Origin: Parachlorella kessleri
Lineage: Eukaryota > Chlorophyta > Trebouxiophyceae > Chlorellales > Chlorellaceae
Length of the DNA stretch: 52,283 nt
Assembly (NCBI GenBank): GCA_001598975.1
Contig: BBXU01002816.1
Location: 1 to 52,283 of the forward strand
Direction: 5' to 3'
Part shown: piece by piece, positions 32,252 to 44,453 of the stretch
Layout: every line of letters starts with the position of its first letter
How positions within the stretch are numbered: position 1 is the first letter of the stretch
Program-made: the position numbers and the translations under genes
The notes under the pieces: model-generated
The model's input: only the letters and a program-made list of their open reading frames with translations
Told to the model about the DNA's origin: nothing
The model's database searches: none

Positions 32252-35200
32252 ATGGCCGCGGTAGTGGCTGAGGAAGGGACTGGTGCCACTCTAGGCGCAG
32301 CCCAGGTGTCGCTTGAAGCCCTGGTGACCATGTTTTCCTCCGTGCCTCGAAGCTGTGTTGAGGACGTTTACCAGCAGTGCGGGTCGGACGGGGCAAAGGC
32401 TTTGGACTTCTTGCTCAGTATGGGGCAAGAGTGCTCCCCTCGCTCGAGGCATATAACGAGCTGCCAGGTTGGTGTTGTCAGATCCGGGTTGTTGTGCCCA
32501 AGCTTGAAGGTTCCTGGCACTAGGGACCTGGCAAAGGTTCTGAGCCAGGCAATCTTGCTGCGCAGGACCTGAGCTTCCCGTTAAACACTTGTTCTGGTTG
32601 GGACATGAATCAGGTGTGATAAAACTGGTGCAGTTTGGATTCGACACTCTGCCCTACACTGCGACCGACCAGTGTTTTGTCACAGTGTTTCTTCAATACT
32701 GTAAGGGTCAGCGCTTAAAGGTTAGGTATGTATCTGACCAGTGCGTGAGCTGGTGGTTGTCTCGCTCCAGGACTGCCAGGTTGCCGCTCGTACTTTAAAT
32801 TTCGAGGATGGCATCCAAGACCACCTGAACCCACTTGCCAGCCAAGTTGATGGATGCAACGGGCATGCAGACAGGTCAGTAGGCACTTGGGGCACTGCAA
32901 CGGCGCTTGGGGCACTGCAACCGTGGGCTTGTATCCCGGAGATGCCAGTTCAAGCTGGGTGGTGGCACTTAGGAGCCCGGCTTTGCCCGCTAGCATGTTC
33001 ACTGCTTTTGTCGATGCAGAGTTGGTAGCTGTTGCTGTCCGCCGTCCAGGATCACACAAGCAAGTGACAACGCACGCTGCTGTTGCAGGCCCTGGCCTCC
33101 CTGGGATGCTTGCCACAGTTTTCCAGCCCCCAGCTTGACACACTGTGGTCAGACAACTGTCCAGTCCTTGGCGCCTGTTGCACATGGCCATGAAGTGCCT
33201 TCTGCTGACGGCTGGTTGGATGGCCCGTCAACTCAGCCCACCACTAAATTTGGCACCCCCAATGCCACCGCCACCGCCCCACCAACTCCCATCCGGCTTG
33301 ATGGATTCCCAGGTTGTTATATCACTTGGGCAGAACCCTAGAGGGAGGAGTGATTCTCCCACCATTATCAGAGTCAGAAATGCCCTGGAGCTGCGCAAAA
33401 CTTCCCATGGTCCCTGCAGTGTAGGTGTGAGGGCTGGTATGAAGTAGGCTTCAGTTGTTGGCTTTGTTCGACCTTGTCTTGTGGCCTTCGGGCCGTGCTT
33501 GGTGGCTGCCATGTGCATAACAGCAACTGCTGTGCCCTGTCGCTCACCTGGTGCAGAGTTGAACATCAGCAATGCCTCGCCAGAGGTGCCTGATAAAGAG
33601 GTTATGGAGTTCCTGCCCTACCTAGCTCCCATGCTCAGTAGCCCCTCACCTTCTGGTACCTCCTCCCCTGCACGCACTACTGATACTCCGGGTGTGGCAG
33701 GGACTGTGGCCCTGTCGCTGTTGAACAAAGAGGCCGCCAGCTATTCTGATCTTTTCCCCAATCTGCCCATCGAGGTACGTGTGCTGCGATGGCTTGTTTG
33801 GTGGGCAATCGCGGTGTGACTTCTGCCATGCCACACGGCTTGCTAGTGGTGAGGTCAACTCAGCCCAGATGCAGTGCTTGGGTGCTTTCTGATGCAAGGC
33901 GATGGCTGCATGGCAGATTGGGGCAGCTGAATTGTTGTTACTTTCCGGATAGCAGCTGTTGGCTCAGATGTGGATTTGACTGCGGTGTATGAAGTCATTT
34001 AAGACCATTAACGCAGTCCTCTCGCTGTGTCTATCCATGCAGATTGTCACGGACGTTTTGCAGCGCTATGACGACAGTGGCACCGCTATCCGCCATCTCA
34101 TGATGCTGTCACACTGTGTAACCGAGGCTGGCGGCCGCGAGTCCTCTGGCCCCGCAACAGAAATGCCTGATGAGGCCTCCTGGGGCTGCGACTCTGGCAG
34201 CAGCAGCGGTGACGAGGGCTCCGCTGATGCAGCATGTGAGGGTATGGACTCGGTGGCGAAGTTGGAGTACCTGCGAGTCAGATTTCCCATGGCCAACTCC
34301 ACTGAGGTGCAGCAGGTGCTGGAGGCCTGCGAAGAGCGCGTGGGCGCGGCCGAGCAGGTGTTGCAATGCTTTGTCTCTGAGGACGCAACTGCAGCACGCG
34401 AGCCCTCTGGCAGTGGCAGCGTGATACGTGCAGGCGTCAGTGGCACATCTACGGTTACTCAGCACCCCAGCCCAGCCACCGAGCCAGGGGAGGTGCCGGT
34501 GCCCAGCCCTGCAGAGTGTGCAGCCAGGCTGGAACAGCTGTGCAAGTGCTTCCCCACCATGTCCAAAGAGTTTGTGGAGGTGGGTGCGTGGCTCGCTTGC
34601 CTTCTTGTGGCGTGATTGTGCCGGCGGTGTAGCAGTGGTAGGGATCAGTTGCAACAGGTTTGTGTAGCACACAAGGGGCTGTGTTAGGTTGTAGTGGGCA
34701 ACAGCCTGTGCAGTAAGGGATATGTGCAGGACCTGCCGTATGGGAAATCATGCGTTGCACCAGTGCAATCGTGCCCTCCTCGTCGCATGCGTGCCATGTT
34801 GGAGGCCAGGTATTATTGCTGCTGATGGAGCTGCCCTTGCACTGATCCGCAGATTGCGCTCCAGTCCGTCAGCTACGACCTGGCTGGTGCTCACAAGGTG
34901 CTCTTGGACCAGGGCTACTCCGAGGTAGTGGAGGTGGACCTCCCCCAGCCACAGCCCCAGCACGTGGCTCAGCAACAGCTGTCAACGGCCTTGCCAGTGT
35001 CTGCCCCAGCCCCTATCCCTCTGCCAACCACACTCGTCCCCAGTGTGCTGGCAGGGCAGACGCGCAGCCCCCCCAAAGATCTGTCCAAGCTTACGTACGA
35101 AAGAAATGAGAAAATCTACCAGGTGTGTGAGGGATGTGCCTGCCACAGAATGCCTGCATGCAGCTGGGCAGGTGGCTGAGCTTCAGCACTGGCTTATGGG

Positions 35201-36329
35201 GCACCACTAGGCAGGAATACGAGCGCTACTTCCTTCCACGATATGCTGTCTCGATGATGCAGTGTTGCTGTCCCGCCTCATTGCAGACTTGTCACAGTTG
35301 TTGCTGAAGTATTCACTTTGCTGGGTGCAGGAGGAGCGTGCGCCGCAGCGCCGCCTGTCGGAGGCGTGCCGCAGGTGCCGCGAGCTGGCCTGGCAGTACC
35401 GCCAGCGCGGCGAGTACAGCCTGGCCGAGCAGCTCTACCAGCAGGCGGCACGCTATGCTGAGCAGGAGGAGCATGAAGCCAAACTGGCCTCCAGGCGCAT
35501 CGGCAAGAGAGTGTGAGTGGCACCATTATCACTTATTGACTGCACCAGCTGTTCTCGTGAGCTGCCAATGGCCTGTTGATGGAGCTGCTGCGGTGTCTGG
35601 CACCGCAGCTCCTATGTACTGGCGAGTACAGTGAACCTTTGGCTGCTTGTGCCACCGGCATGCCTTCGTGTTGCTACGCCCCCTGGCCAGCATATATTCT
35701 ATGTGGGACCCTGCAGCCACTTCTGCTTACAGTTTGGCAACAGACTCTTGCTCGCGTGTTCATACGCAGGAATGCCGGCTTCACGGAGTGCATTACTGAG
35801 GATTTGCACGGCAAGCATGTGAAGGAGGTGTTGGACATGGTGCAAGAGCAGATTTACACATTGCCCAAGTGCTTCTCAAGTGAGTGCCCGCTGAATGCCT
35901 GGCCTGACCTGGCAGCCAATGGGTATGAGCTTTGTGTTGAAGGTTGGCTTCGTGCGTCTCTGGTGGACTAATAGTTGGGACGTGTGATTGCATGGCACCT
36001 GCATGTGGATGGTGCCTGGAGGGTAGTACGGCCACATCCAAGTCTCGGCACAGTTGCAAGCTGCGCTGTGGTACCTGTCCCATTCTCCAAGTGATAGCTG
36101 GGCCGAGAGTAAGCCAGGCTGCTGTTGGTATCATCATACCAGTAAAGTTAAGGTGCCCGGTTCATTGGTATGTGCAGGAGGCGTAAAAATCAAGTACATT
36201 ACTGGGAAGGGTCTGCACAGCACAAATGGAGCCAAAATCAAGCCATCACTCATGGAGATGCTGGCCGACCATAACATACCGTTTGTGGAAGGCCCGGGTT
36301 ACGTCATCGCAACCTTTGCTCCTGCTTGA
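32252..36329 (+). CDS. CUE-like repeats, DUF1771 and Smr-domain protein
   Basis: Smr domains are nucleases or nucleic-acid-binding modules; DUF1771 precedes Smr in plant and animal proteins, often with CUE-type ubiquitin-binding segments. Secure exons: 33557-33774, 34043-34579, 34853-35122, 35331-35512, 35770-35879, 36178-36329, phases joined. The first exon begins at 32252. CUE-like segments: LEALVTMFSSVPRSCVEDVY, FPNLPIEIVTDVLQRYDDSG, LEYLRVRFPMANSTEVQQVL and LEQLCKCFPTMSKEFVEIAL. DUF1771 is at 35331-35512 (CRELAWQYRQRGEYSLAEQL). Smr has the EDLHGKHVKEVL motif and the ITGKGLHSTNGAKIKPSL loop. Exons between about 32430 and 33556 are unresolved (candidates near 32771-32878 and 33090-33140). 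Confidence 0.8.
32882..32921 (+). repeat. Two tandem 20-bp units
   Basis: Unit GGCACTTGGGGCACTGCAAC is followed directly by a copy with one substitution (GGCGCTTGG...). It lies in the unresolved 5' part of the CUE-Smr gene, probably in an intron. Confidence 0.8.
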
Positions 36330-36584
36330 AGTGAATGGTGCCATTGGGACATTTGTGATCCTGGCCTAGGATTGCAGCCCTGCACAATCTGATGCATAGG
36401 AAGGCGTGCTCAGCGTTGAAAGTATCTACTGCCCTAGCTGCAGTTTCCAGTGCCTTGACTTGAATTAAGTCTCCGCAGTATGTGGATGACATTTGAAAAA
36501 GCCGTTGAAAGGTTTCCCTGTGTTTCTCAACAGGGTTTTACCTTTGATGCGGCCTGGGCCCCACCCGCCTGTTCTTTCGTGGCA

Positions 36585-36589
36585 TGTAA
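36585..36589 (+). terminator. TGTAA polyadenylation motif of the CUE-DUF1771-Smr gene
   Basis: TGTAA 256 bp past the stop, in the convergent spacer before the FHA gene. Confidence 0.45.
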
Positions 36590-36837
36590 CTCAAACAACA
36601 ACAACGTTTGAAAAAGCCGTGCTGCAACTTGGTATTGATGCCTGATGTTGGTGCATACTTACTGGCAAACTCGAGATGAACACCTGCAGCCTGACAAGTC
36701 TGTAGCAACTAGCTTAGAACATCCAGGCATTGCCCAGGGCATCCCCTGCTGACAGTCCAATGCTGTCTTCTCGTTTGCACTGAATGCCACGGATGGGAGT
36801 GACAAGAGGACATTCACCTACATCCAGCTCTGTCATT

Positions 36838-36842
36838 TTACA
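36838..36842 (-). terminator. TGTAA polyadenylation motif of the FHA gene
   Basis: TGTAA on the minus strand, 283 bp past the FHA stop codon. Confidence 0.4.
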
Positions 36843-37124
36843 GCACTTGCTCCAACCCCACTATCAACCACCATGACTAGAAACTGCCAGCATGTACGAA
36901 TCGAGCTTTGCCGTCACGCTGCTCGTTTGCAACCCCTAACCTCTACCAGGTACACTGGAGAGAAGTATTGGGTTGGCAACTGCCGAGACCCAGAGCATCC
37001 CTGCCAGACCCGGGTGAGCTAAACCGCAAATCACATGATCTCCGTCACCAAAAACCGAGCAATAACTTTGGAAAAGACTGGAACCTGATCTTAGCTGAAT
37101 GGAGGAAAAGCAACCCAGGTGGGC

Positions 37125-38358
37125 TCACTCGGCTGCAACATCAGCTGTGGCAGGGGCTGCGGCGGCCTGCGCAGGTGCATCATCCTCCACCAGCAACTGG
37201 TACTTGGCCAGGAAAGAATCGCCAAACGTCACTTCAGAGCCTTCGGGCAGAGGGACCTGCAGTGTGGCAGTCACAGCAACAGCTTTGCCAACAGCCCACG
37301 TCACAGCTTACAGTTTACTCCCGCCAGGGTGTGCCCAACATGGTGCCCCAGGGCAGTGGTGGGTTCAGGTGCAGAAAAACTTCCCAGAACATACAGTCAC
37401 AGCATGCCGATGGACAGTTTAGCAGGATTACTGACCGATTTCATGGGTTGAAGCTCCTGGCCGTCCACATAGGTGCCATTAGTGCTTTGGAGGTCTGTTA
37501 CGGTGACCGTGTTGTCAATATCTGCACTTCGCACACGGGTTGGTCAGAATGCCGAGCCGATCACCATGCAGCCGTGACCAGGTAAGGGAAGCAACGGCTG
37601 ACTTACTGCAGTCGGGAAGTCTGACAAGAGAAGCCATGTTGCTCAGCAGTCTCATAGCAAGCCAGCAGAGTCACCAAAAAAGTGCTATGCCACTTGCCTA
37701 CACGGACGATAGCATGCCGCCCTGACACTGTTGGTATGGGGATTATGAGGTCCGCTGGCTCAGCCCTGCCAAGCTCATACAGCTTGCCAGCCTGCACAAG
37801 CACTGGCAATAGGGTGTACAAGCACTGCACAAGCGGTGGGTGTCAAAAGTGCATGACCTGCATGGCTGAACAGGTGGCTGGGTGCAGTAAGGGCTGGCAC
37901 AGCAGGCTGTCTTGCTGGCACCAGCTAGGCAGCTGGCCGTGTCCTGCTTCCAGACTTGCCTCGAGCTCAAGCTTCCCTGGAAGCGCAACGTCCTGCCCAA
38001 TATGTGCAGTGCTGCCATCGCCCGTAGGCACTAGGACTAGCTTGTTGCAAATGGTCAGCCTTTGTCGGGCGGCTCGGGCAGTCACCCCTGCCAGTTAGAC
38101 GTACTAATCATGGCTTGAGTCGCGCGGCTGCCAGGCCTTTGAGTTTCAGTGTGCAGAGGACCCCTCCAACACTATCCAAAGTGAAAATTGAGAAGCTGGA
38201 AGTGCACGCGGGATGATTAAGCATGAGGGGGACCTTGGGCTGGTCACTCAACACCAGGGGAACCTGCTGCTGACGGCATGCGGACTAGTTAGCGAGCCAT
38301 TACCTAGGGGCCGTCGCTGCAGCTGCACTCTGGATATGGTCTTGCTCGAAAGCTGCAT
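37125..38358 (-). CDS. Plastid-type FHA-domain protein
   Basis: FHA domains bind phosphothreonine peptides. Exons: 38304-38358, 37960-38087, 37698-37791, 37436-37521, 37125-37256, phases joined, 164 aa. The first 35 residues (MQLSSKTISRVQLQRRP and a Thr/Ala/Arg stretch) look like a chloroplast transit peptide. The FHA fold runs from about residue 42: LVLVPTGDGSTAHIGQDV, then LYELGRAEPADLIIP with the conserved GR, PTVSGRHAIVRV with the SxRH motif, TVTDLQSTNGTYVDGQEL with the conserved N-G, and EGSEVTFGDSFLAKYQLLVE. This matches the plant plastid FHA family in length and layout. The introns after 37960 and after 37698 both have GC donors (AG|GCAAGT). The last 15 residues are Ala-rich. Confidence 0.87.
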
Positions 38359-39307
38359 GGTGCCTGCGGTCAGGGCCTCAGTACTTAACCTTAGCGAGCG
38401 ATCGTGCCAAGGGGCCGCATGTCAGCAAGCACGCCAGATACCTGTTCAACTTTTAAGCCTTCGATAGTCGTACGTCGTAGTGCCAGGTGGTGTCTGCTTC
38501 CGCAAAAGTTCGAAAATACACCCACATCATTGCTAGATCCTGATCCCTTGGACGCATGGTGCCAGCCTGGCATCCCGTAATGGTGGCTGGGAGGGGGTCA
38601 GGGTATCTATGTCTGTAAGCCGTGACAGAGCAAAATTGAAGTGAGGCGATGGGAAGTTGCCTGTGTGTCTTGGCCTGTAGGTTTGTCCTGGTGGCAGGGC
38701 TGTGCGATCGGGGTACACTTATTTTGGTATTAGCAGGGCGGGATGGAACGGATGCTCTGGGGGGTGCTTCAGCTCCTAGATGGTGGAAGATTGTGTCACA
38801 AGTGGGAGGTAGCTAAAATTCCGCGGGCAGCCGCAGCCAGGGCTGGAAGCATGGCATGGGGTGTCTAAGTGACGTGTCATTACAGTAGGTATAGGTTGTT
38901 CAACGCCTTCAACTGTCAGCCTGGACAGGTGGCTACCCAGCAGCAGGCAGTGCCGCTGTCCAACATTAGACCACTGAACCCCACACTGATTCCCTCCTGC
39001 TTGCTGCAGGCACTCTGGCCAATACAACATGCATGCTAGGATGTCCACAGAGCAGAACGTCTTGCCAACGGATTACCAAACAGTAGCTTCATTCTGCGTT
39101 AATGGCTGGCTGTTCCTGACAAGCAAAGCGGCCTGTGCCTTGCTGCTCCTCCCCTGCTATGGAGTCCTCAGGTCGTACACCCTGCCAGCTGAGACACCCA
39201 GACCCAACCAGCTAGACTGTCTGCTAACTTGAAGTCAACCTCAGACATGCCAGAAGACAATACCAGGCTGTCAAACATTGCTAGGAAGGTCATTAGCCAC
39301 CAAGACT
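38359..39307. other. Spacer between the tandem minus-strand Sec61 and FHA genes
   Basis: 949 bp with the FHA promoter and 5' UTR at the left and the Sec61 3' UTR at the right. Short open frames on both strands show nothing recognisable. Confidence 0.4.
38880..38884 (-). terminator. TGTAA polyadenylation motif, candidate for Sec61 alpha
   Basis: TGTAA on the minus strand, 424 bp past the Sec61 stop, rather far for a 3' UTR but not impossible in algae. Confidence 0.3.
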
Positions 39308-42300
39308 TCACATAGAGCCGGCAAACCCTTGTGCCTTCTCCCGCTCATACATCTCAAACAGCTGCAAGCAAGAGGGTGATGAAGCGGTCTGAGGCAACAT
39401 CTCAGTGGACCGTCAAGGGAGGAACGCAGCATGGCACAAAGCGCACAAGTTCAGCATGCCAACCCACGCCCCTGCTGGTCGTCAGCAAGAGCAGGGCGGC
39501 CCTCCTCGCAGGTGCTGCACAGCAATCCCCACCACCCATACCCCTGCGAACCCATGTCGTGTAGGACAGGGGTGCCCACCAGATGAATTTGGGTGACTAC
39601 TCCCCCTGAGGTCGTTGCACCTATTCTCCGCCATGGCGGGATAACACTGCCTACAGCAGAATCAGCCCCCCCCCCCCACCACACACACCCACCCACGCAC
39701 ACCCCACCCCAACCCACCCACCCACGCACACACCTGGTAGATGATGGTGACCGCCAGCAGTATGCCTGTGCCTGTGCCGATGGCTCCCATGAAGTCTGCC
39801 ACGATGGTGAGGGCGCCGATGCACATGCCGCCAAACGCGGCGGCGGTGGGGATGTAGCGGCCCAGCTCCTTCTTCAGGCTGGCGGTGGTGTCGCGGTGGC
39901 CCTGCAGGCACGGCGTGCATGTGGGTGAGCACCCCGCGGCACCGCGGGCAGCCGAGGGTAGAGGTGGGGGAGGTATAAGCTGGCTGGTGTGTGTGCGACA
40001 TGCCATGTGGGCAGGCGGGACTGTAACTGCATGGCACAGGCTGACTGCTGCGATGGCACGGACATGCTTGAATGCTCGAGCCTCGCTGCTGGGGCAGACA
40101 AGCGCACATGTTATGTGCGCCACGCACCCCCTGTTCCGGGCCACTTCCATTTGGTAGGGAGCGGAGCTAGGCAGGGTAGGCACCCCCCTGAGCAGCCCCC
40201 CTGCCATCGGCACCCCCCTCCCTTCACCGGCCAACCACTGACAGGACGGCGGCACACATCCTCTTGCCCGCACCGTGCCACCCCCACCCACCTTCTTATC
40301 TGGACCCTTGCAGCACCGTGCTGCCCCCGCTGGCACTATTTGTTGATGGTGGCACGTAGTGCGACTGAGAGGTAAGGCTAGACTGTAAATGAAAGTGAAA
40401 AAGTGCTGGTCACTGGCAACGTTTCCCCGCCCCGCCCCGCTGCACCGCCCACACCCCTCACCTGCAGGAAGTACTGCTGCTCCCGCAGGTTCTGCGCCAC
40501 GTCAGACACCGACTGCCCCGAAACTTCGATCCAGGTGACGGAGAACAGGGCGCAGGCGCCCAGCACAAACGCCACATAGAAGAGGGTGTGCAACGGGTCG
40601 GTGGCGGCGGCTGCGAGGGAGCCGGGGGGAGAGATGTAGTAGGCTAGGCCACCCACGGGGCTCTGCTGGCCACTGAAGTCATTGGCCTGCGTGTGACGGA
40701 GAGAGCGGCAGGGGCAGGGATGGCACAGTTCCAGCAAAAGACCTAGGATGGGGGGGGCTAGATCCCCCTGACTCGGTTGACTGCTGGCTTGCGAACACGG
40801 GCAACGTGCCTGTATCAGCAGGGCCAGATACTTTTATGACACAATACCTCCCCTGCATTCCCACCCACCAGAGCACATACAGGAAGGCCTACGTGCATCA
40901 GCGCACCGCCAAGTAGTTGATCACAGCTGCACACAGCACTAAGACGACATCTCAGGTCCCCCCACCTGCCACACGCCCAGCAGGCGCACAAGGAAGTTGC
41001 CGCCGTAGCGGCGGTACAGCAGCTGGGAGACGAAGAAGAGGTTGGAGACCAGGGCTGACTGGAGCATGATGGGCATGTTGGCGGTGTAGAAGAGCTTGAT
41101 GGGGTAGGTGGAGGCGGCCCGGCGGGCGCGCTTGCTGCGGATGGGCAGGTCCACGCGGAAGCCCTGCCAGGCAGGCAGGCACCGCGCAGTGGAGGGAGGG
41201 GGTTGCGATGAGGTTGTACCCCAGCACCCAGGCAAGGGAGGCGGGCGGGAGGTGGGGGAGGGAGGGCGGCGGGACGACGACAGGACCGCTGACTGCGAAC
41301 GACCATTTACTGCGAACGACCATTTACTGCATTCGGCCGCATAGGGATGCCCAAGCTCTGATCAGGGGATAAGGTGCGGCACATTCGAAGGCCACATTCT
41401 CACCAGTGAACGTCCACAGAGGCTGGAAGCCCCATGATCATGCCACTCAGCAAGGTGGGAGCAGCGCGCGAGGTGCTCACCTGGAAGTAGATGACCATGC
41501 AGAACACTGCCACTGTTGAGAGCAGGCTCATCATGTTGGGCAGCTCCTGCCGGTAGAACGCCTCCTGCACACCACGTCCACAAGGCGCCCTTGTGACGAA
41601 GCCTTGTGGGCGGCAAGCGGCAGTGGATGGGAACACCATAGACAGATAATATAGCACAGTGCACCGGCGGCAGCGTGTACGAGTGTATGAGGAACTGTGG
41701 GCGAGCTACGTGCAGGTCTTGGTGCAGCGCAAAGCATGCCAACACCACGGTCACTGCCGCCAGGCTGGTGTGCTCCCTCTGCCCTGCTTACCCCATCCTA
41801 GCCTTCCGAGTCACAGGCTGGCGCATAGGACGACCAGACCACACAGCGGGCAGAGCATGTGTGCAGGGCCTCCCGCCTCAGTCGCTGGCCCTGGCACAGC
41901 CACACACCCAGCAGCGCGGTGGCTCCCGCAGCTCTAGCAGCAACAACATTGCCAGCCCCAGCAACACAGTGGGGGAGTGCTCCCCGCCCGCCCGTCCTCC
42001 ACCCACGCACCGCACCTTGAGCGCGCGCGTCTTGTCGCGCCGCGTCAGCAGCAGGTGGAAAAGCGCGACCAGGGCGCCCTCAAACTCCTTGCCGCGCCCC
42101 GCGTCCAGGGTGAAGGGGGAGAATGCCTTCCACACGATGCTCTCGCACTGGTTGGTGGCGATGAAGAGTGAGGAGGCGGAGATGACGCCCCACCCCTTGT
42201 CCATCATGTCCTCCAGGAGCATCACCAGCACGCCAGCAAACAGCAGCTGCACACGGGCACGGGGGGCACCGGCGGGGCAGGGCGGGGGTTAGAGGCTGAG

Positions 42301-43886
42301 AGGTCAAGCCTTGGGCAGTGGGGGGTGGAGGCATGGGGTGGGGTGGTGCGTTTGTGTGTGTTTGAGGGGGTGGGGGCGGATGACCTTCGGAAGTGCTAGA
42401 GACTGCCTGCCTTCATTGGGCTGTGTTCCCAGGCGCCGCTCTGCTGCCCTGGACCTGCACGTGATCTTGTCTCAGACAGAGGTGGGGCCAGCCCGCTGCT
42501 GTTTCCTGTTCAAGCTCCAAGGTAGCTCGTGCACTTGCCCATGGAGCTCCCAGTCTGCCAACTTGTGCAGGCCGCCACACATGCAGCCAGCTAGCTGCGC
42601 GGGCAGCAGCCCGGTGATACAGCAGGAGGCCTGTGTGCACGTGCGCGATCCCACCTGAAACACGATGAGCACGCTGTTCACGACACCGACGGCAGCAGGG
42701 TCCCCGTACATGCCCGTGTAGACATACACGACGGCCTGGCCGATGGTGATGACTAACATCAGCACGTTCTCCAGCACCTTGCTGCAGAGAGGGAGAGGCC
42801 AGCTGTGGAACATGACCGGGGGCAGGGCAGCAACAACACGCACATATGTAGGTAGTGACCCGAAATAGGCAACCGCCGTCAGACCGGTTAGACCCTGAAA
42901 ACACATAACTACTAAGCTTACGGCGAGCTTGACAGTCAGCTGCTCCTCCCTGCAGCGAGGCAGCGGCACTCAAGGCAGCGAGCAGGCGCCTGAGGTTTCA
43001 GTGGCGCCCCTGCCAGCTGACAAGGGGGTCCCCCTAGCCTCTCCCCCTGCTCACATTAGCCTCCTGTCCTCAGGCAGCGACGTGTTGACCTCAATCAGCT
43101 TGGAACCCGTCAGCAGCTGGCAGACCAGGCCGGCGGTGATGGAGGGACCAATACTGCACCCAACCAGGCACATCCACACACATGATTATGCACCTCCATT
43201 GCCCATGGGTACCTACCACCCAGCCTCCAGGGCATTGGGGCAGAGGGCAGGTAGGTAGGCGGATAGATTGGTGCAAGGCATGCAGGGCAAAGTGCTCAGC
43301 AGGAACAACTCCGGCCCAGGCACAGCAGTCAAGCTGGTTGGCGTGTGGCAGGCCACCCTGGGGCAGTGGCCCGGCTACATTTCATTTCATAGCCGGCCGG
43401 CACTGTTAGTTAGTTAGCCCAACAAGGTGTTGCATGGTAGAGAAGTGCATACAGCTATAACACAACAATAAACGTCCCTGCGTGCCTGGCTACCACTGCA
43501 GCCACGCTCACCCAAGCTCCATCACTGTGCCGCGGCTGGAGGCCATGATCACCCTGGCCCAGTACAGAGGGTCAGACCCTGCGATGCTCTTCACGCCATA
43601 TAGGGGTATCTGAGAGCAAATAAGGAAAATGGCCAGCACCACGGCCGTGTACTGGAACCTGCAGACATCTAGTCTCAGATGCAGGGTCACCATCGGCACA
43701 GGAGTCATAGGAGTTAGTGTTGGGCTTTATAAGAAGGTTTAAAGCCATTCCTAGGCAAAAGCGCTGCCTCAGCGGCGTGCCTACCCACCTGGTGCTGAAC
43801 GGCAGCCTGCGCCCCTCGCCAGCCTTGGTCACCTCAGGCAACACCCGTTGCAAGGGCTTGACGTAGTCCAGTAACCGGACCCCCAT
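39308..43886 (-). CDS. SEC61A: Sec61 alpha, protein-conducting channel subunit
   Basis: Sec61 alpha forms the ER translocon pore through about ten membrane helices. Exons: 43789-43886, 43512-43658, 43055-43153, 42922-42949, 42655-42777, 42016-42246, 41481-41564, 40966-41163, 40462-40686, 39734-39901, 39308-39361; phases join to give 484 aa, as expected (about 475). The start [19 protein letters not shown] is the family N-terminus. Landmarks follow in order: [61 protein letters not shown], the FQGFRVDLP cytosolic loop, [59 protein letters not shown] and [19 protein letters not shown]. The last exon encodes only 17 residues. A 28-nt exon (42922-42949, EEQLTVKLA) is required to keep phase. Confidence 0.93.
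39666..39735. repeat. C/CA-rich low-complexity tract in the last Sec61 intron
   Basis: A run of C followed by CACACACCCACCCACGCAC-type sequence up to the donor of exon 39734-39901. It reads as GT/G-rich on the transcribed strand. Confidence 0.8.
40341..40380 (+). repeat. Degenerate copy of the dispersed repeat in a Sec61 intron
   Basis: GATGGTGGCACGTAGTGCGA resembles the repeat core with several mismatches. It is antisense to its host gene, unlike the other intronic copies, and lies between exons 39901 and 40462. The match is weak enough to be uncertain. Confidence 0.4.
41292..41325 (+). repeat. Two tandem 17-bp units in a Sec61 intron
   Basis: ACTGCGAACGACCATTT occurs twice head to tail, followed by a partial third unit (ACTGC). 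It lies in the intron between exons 41163 and 41481. Confidence 0.85.
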
Positions 43887-44453
43887 CGCCGCTGATCAGT
43901 GCTGGTACTGCCAAGAACGGCTGCTGATCAGCACTCCCGATGGCCGTTACCAGGACAGCCCTAAACCAGTCAAACTATGGATGAAACGAGGAGATTGATC
44001 GAAACCACATTTAAGGTCACCCAGCACTGCAGTGTTGGGGCTTCATCAGGCTTCACCCCGCGCTTCACAAGCCGCGCTTTGGCAGGACGAGGAGCAGGAC
44101 ATCCTCATTTGCCATGTGGCCTTCCACCATGGCCCTGGCTATTCTGCACACTGGCTGCTAAACCTCAGGTGTGCCACAGGGTCGGTAAGTGCAAATGACC
44201 TGGCACAGCTTCTTACTCCACGTGCACGTGTGGTTACAGTGCCACAATGCCACACCAGTGGTCTGTCCCAACGACATCCTTTGCCACGGGTAGTTGTACA
44301 TTGGCTCGTCGTGTGTATGCTTATGTGGTATGCACAAAGAATTGCAAGACCTGTTCATGGTGTTCCTTCACCAAGTTCACCAAGTTCACAATGCCACAAC
44401 CATGTGCACCCCCGCAAGTGTGTTACCTCCCACAGAATAGTTAGTGTCAGGCC
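43887..44453. other. Spacer between the tandem minus-strand DUF760-like and Sec61 genes
   Basis: 567 bp with the Sec61 promoter and 5' UTR and the 3' UTR of the DUF760-like gene. A TGTAA at 44234-44238 fits the latter. No coding exon is evident. Confidence 0.45.
44234..44238 (-). terminator. TGTAA polyadenylation motif of the DUF760-like gene
   Basis: TGTAA on the minus strand, 216 bp past the stop codon. Confidence 0.45.

Larger units (their letters stand above)
36330..37124. other. Convergent intergenic region between the CUE-Smr (+) and FHA (-) genes
   Basis: It holds the 3' UTRs of both genes, with a TGTAA motif for each. The words TTGAAAAAGCCGT occur twice (about 36494 and 36608). No coding exon is evident. 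Confidence 0.45.

Noticed and set aside
41675..42292. A 205-codon plus-strand open frame
   Set aside because: Antisense to the Sec61 alpha exon 42016-42246, whose translation is unmistakable.
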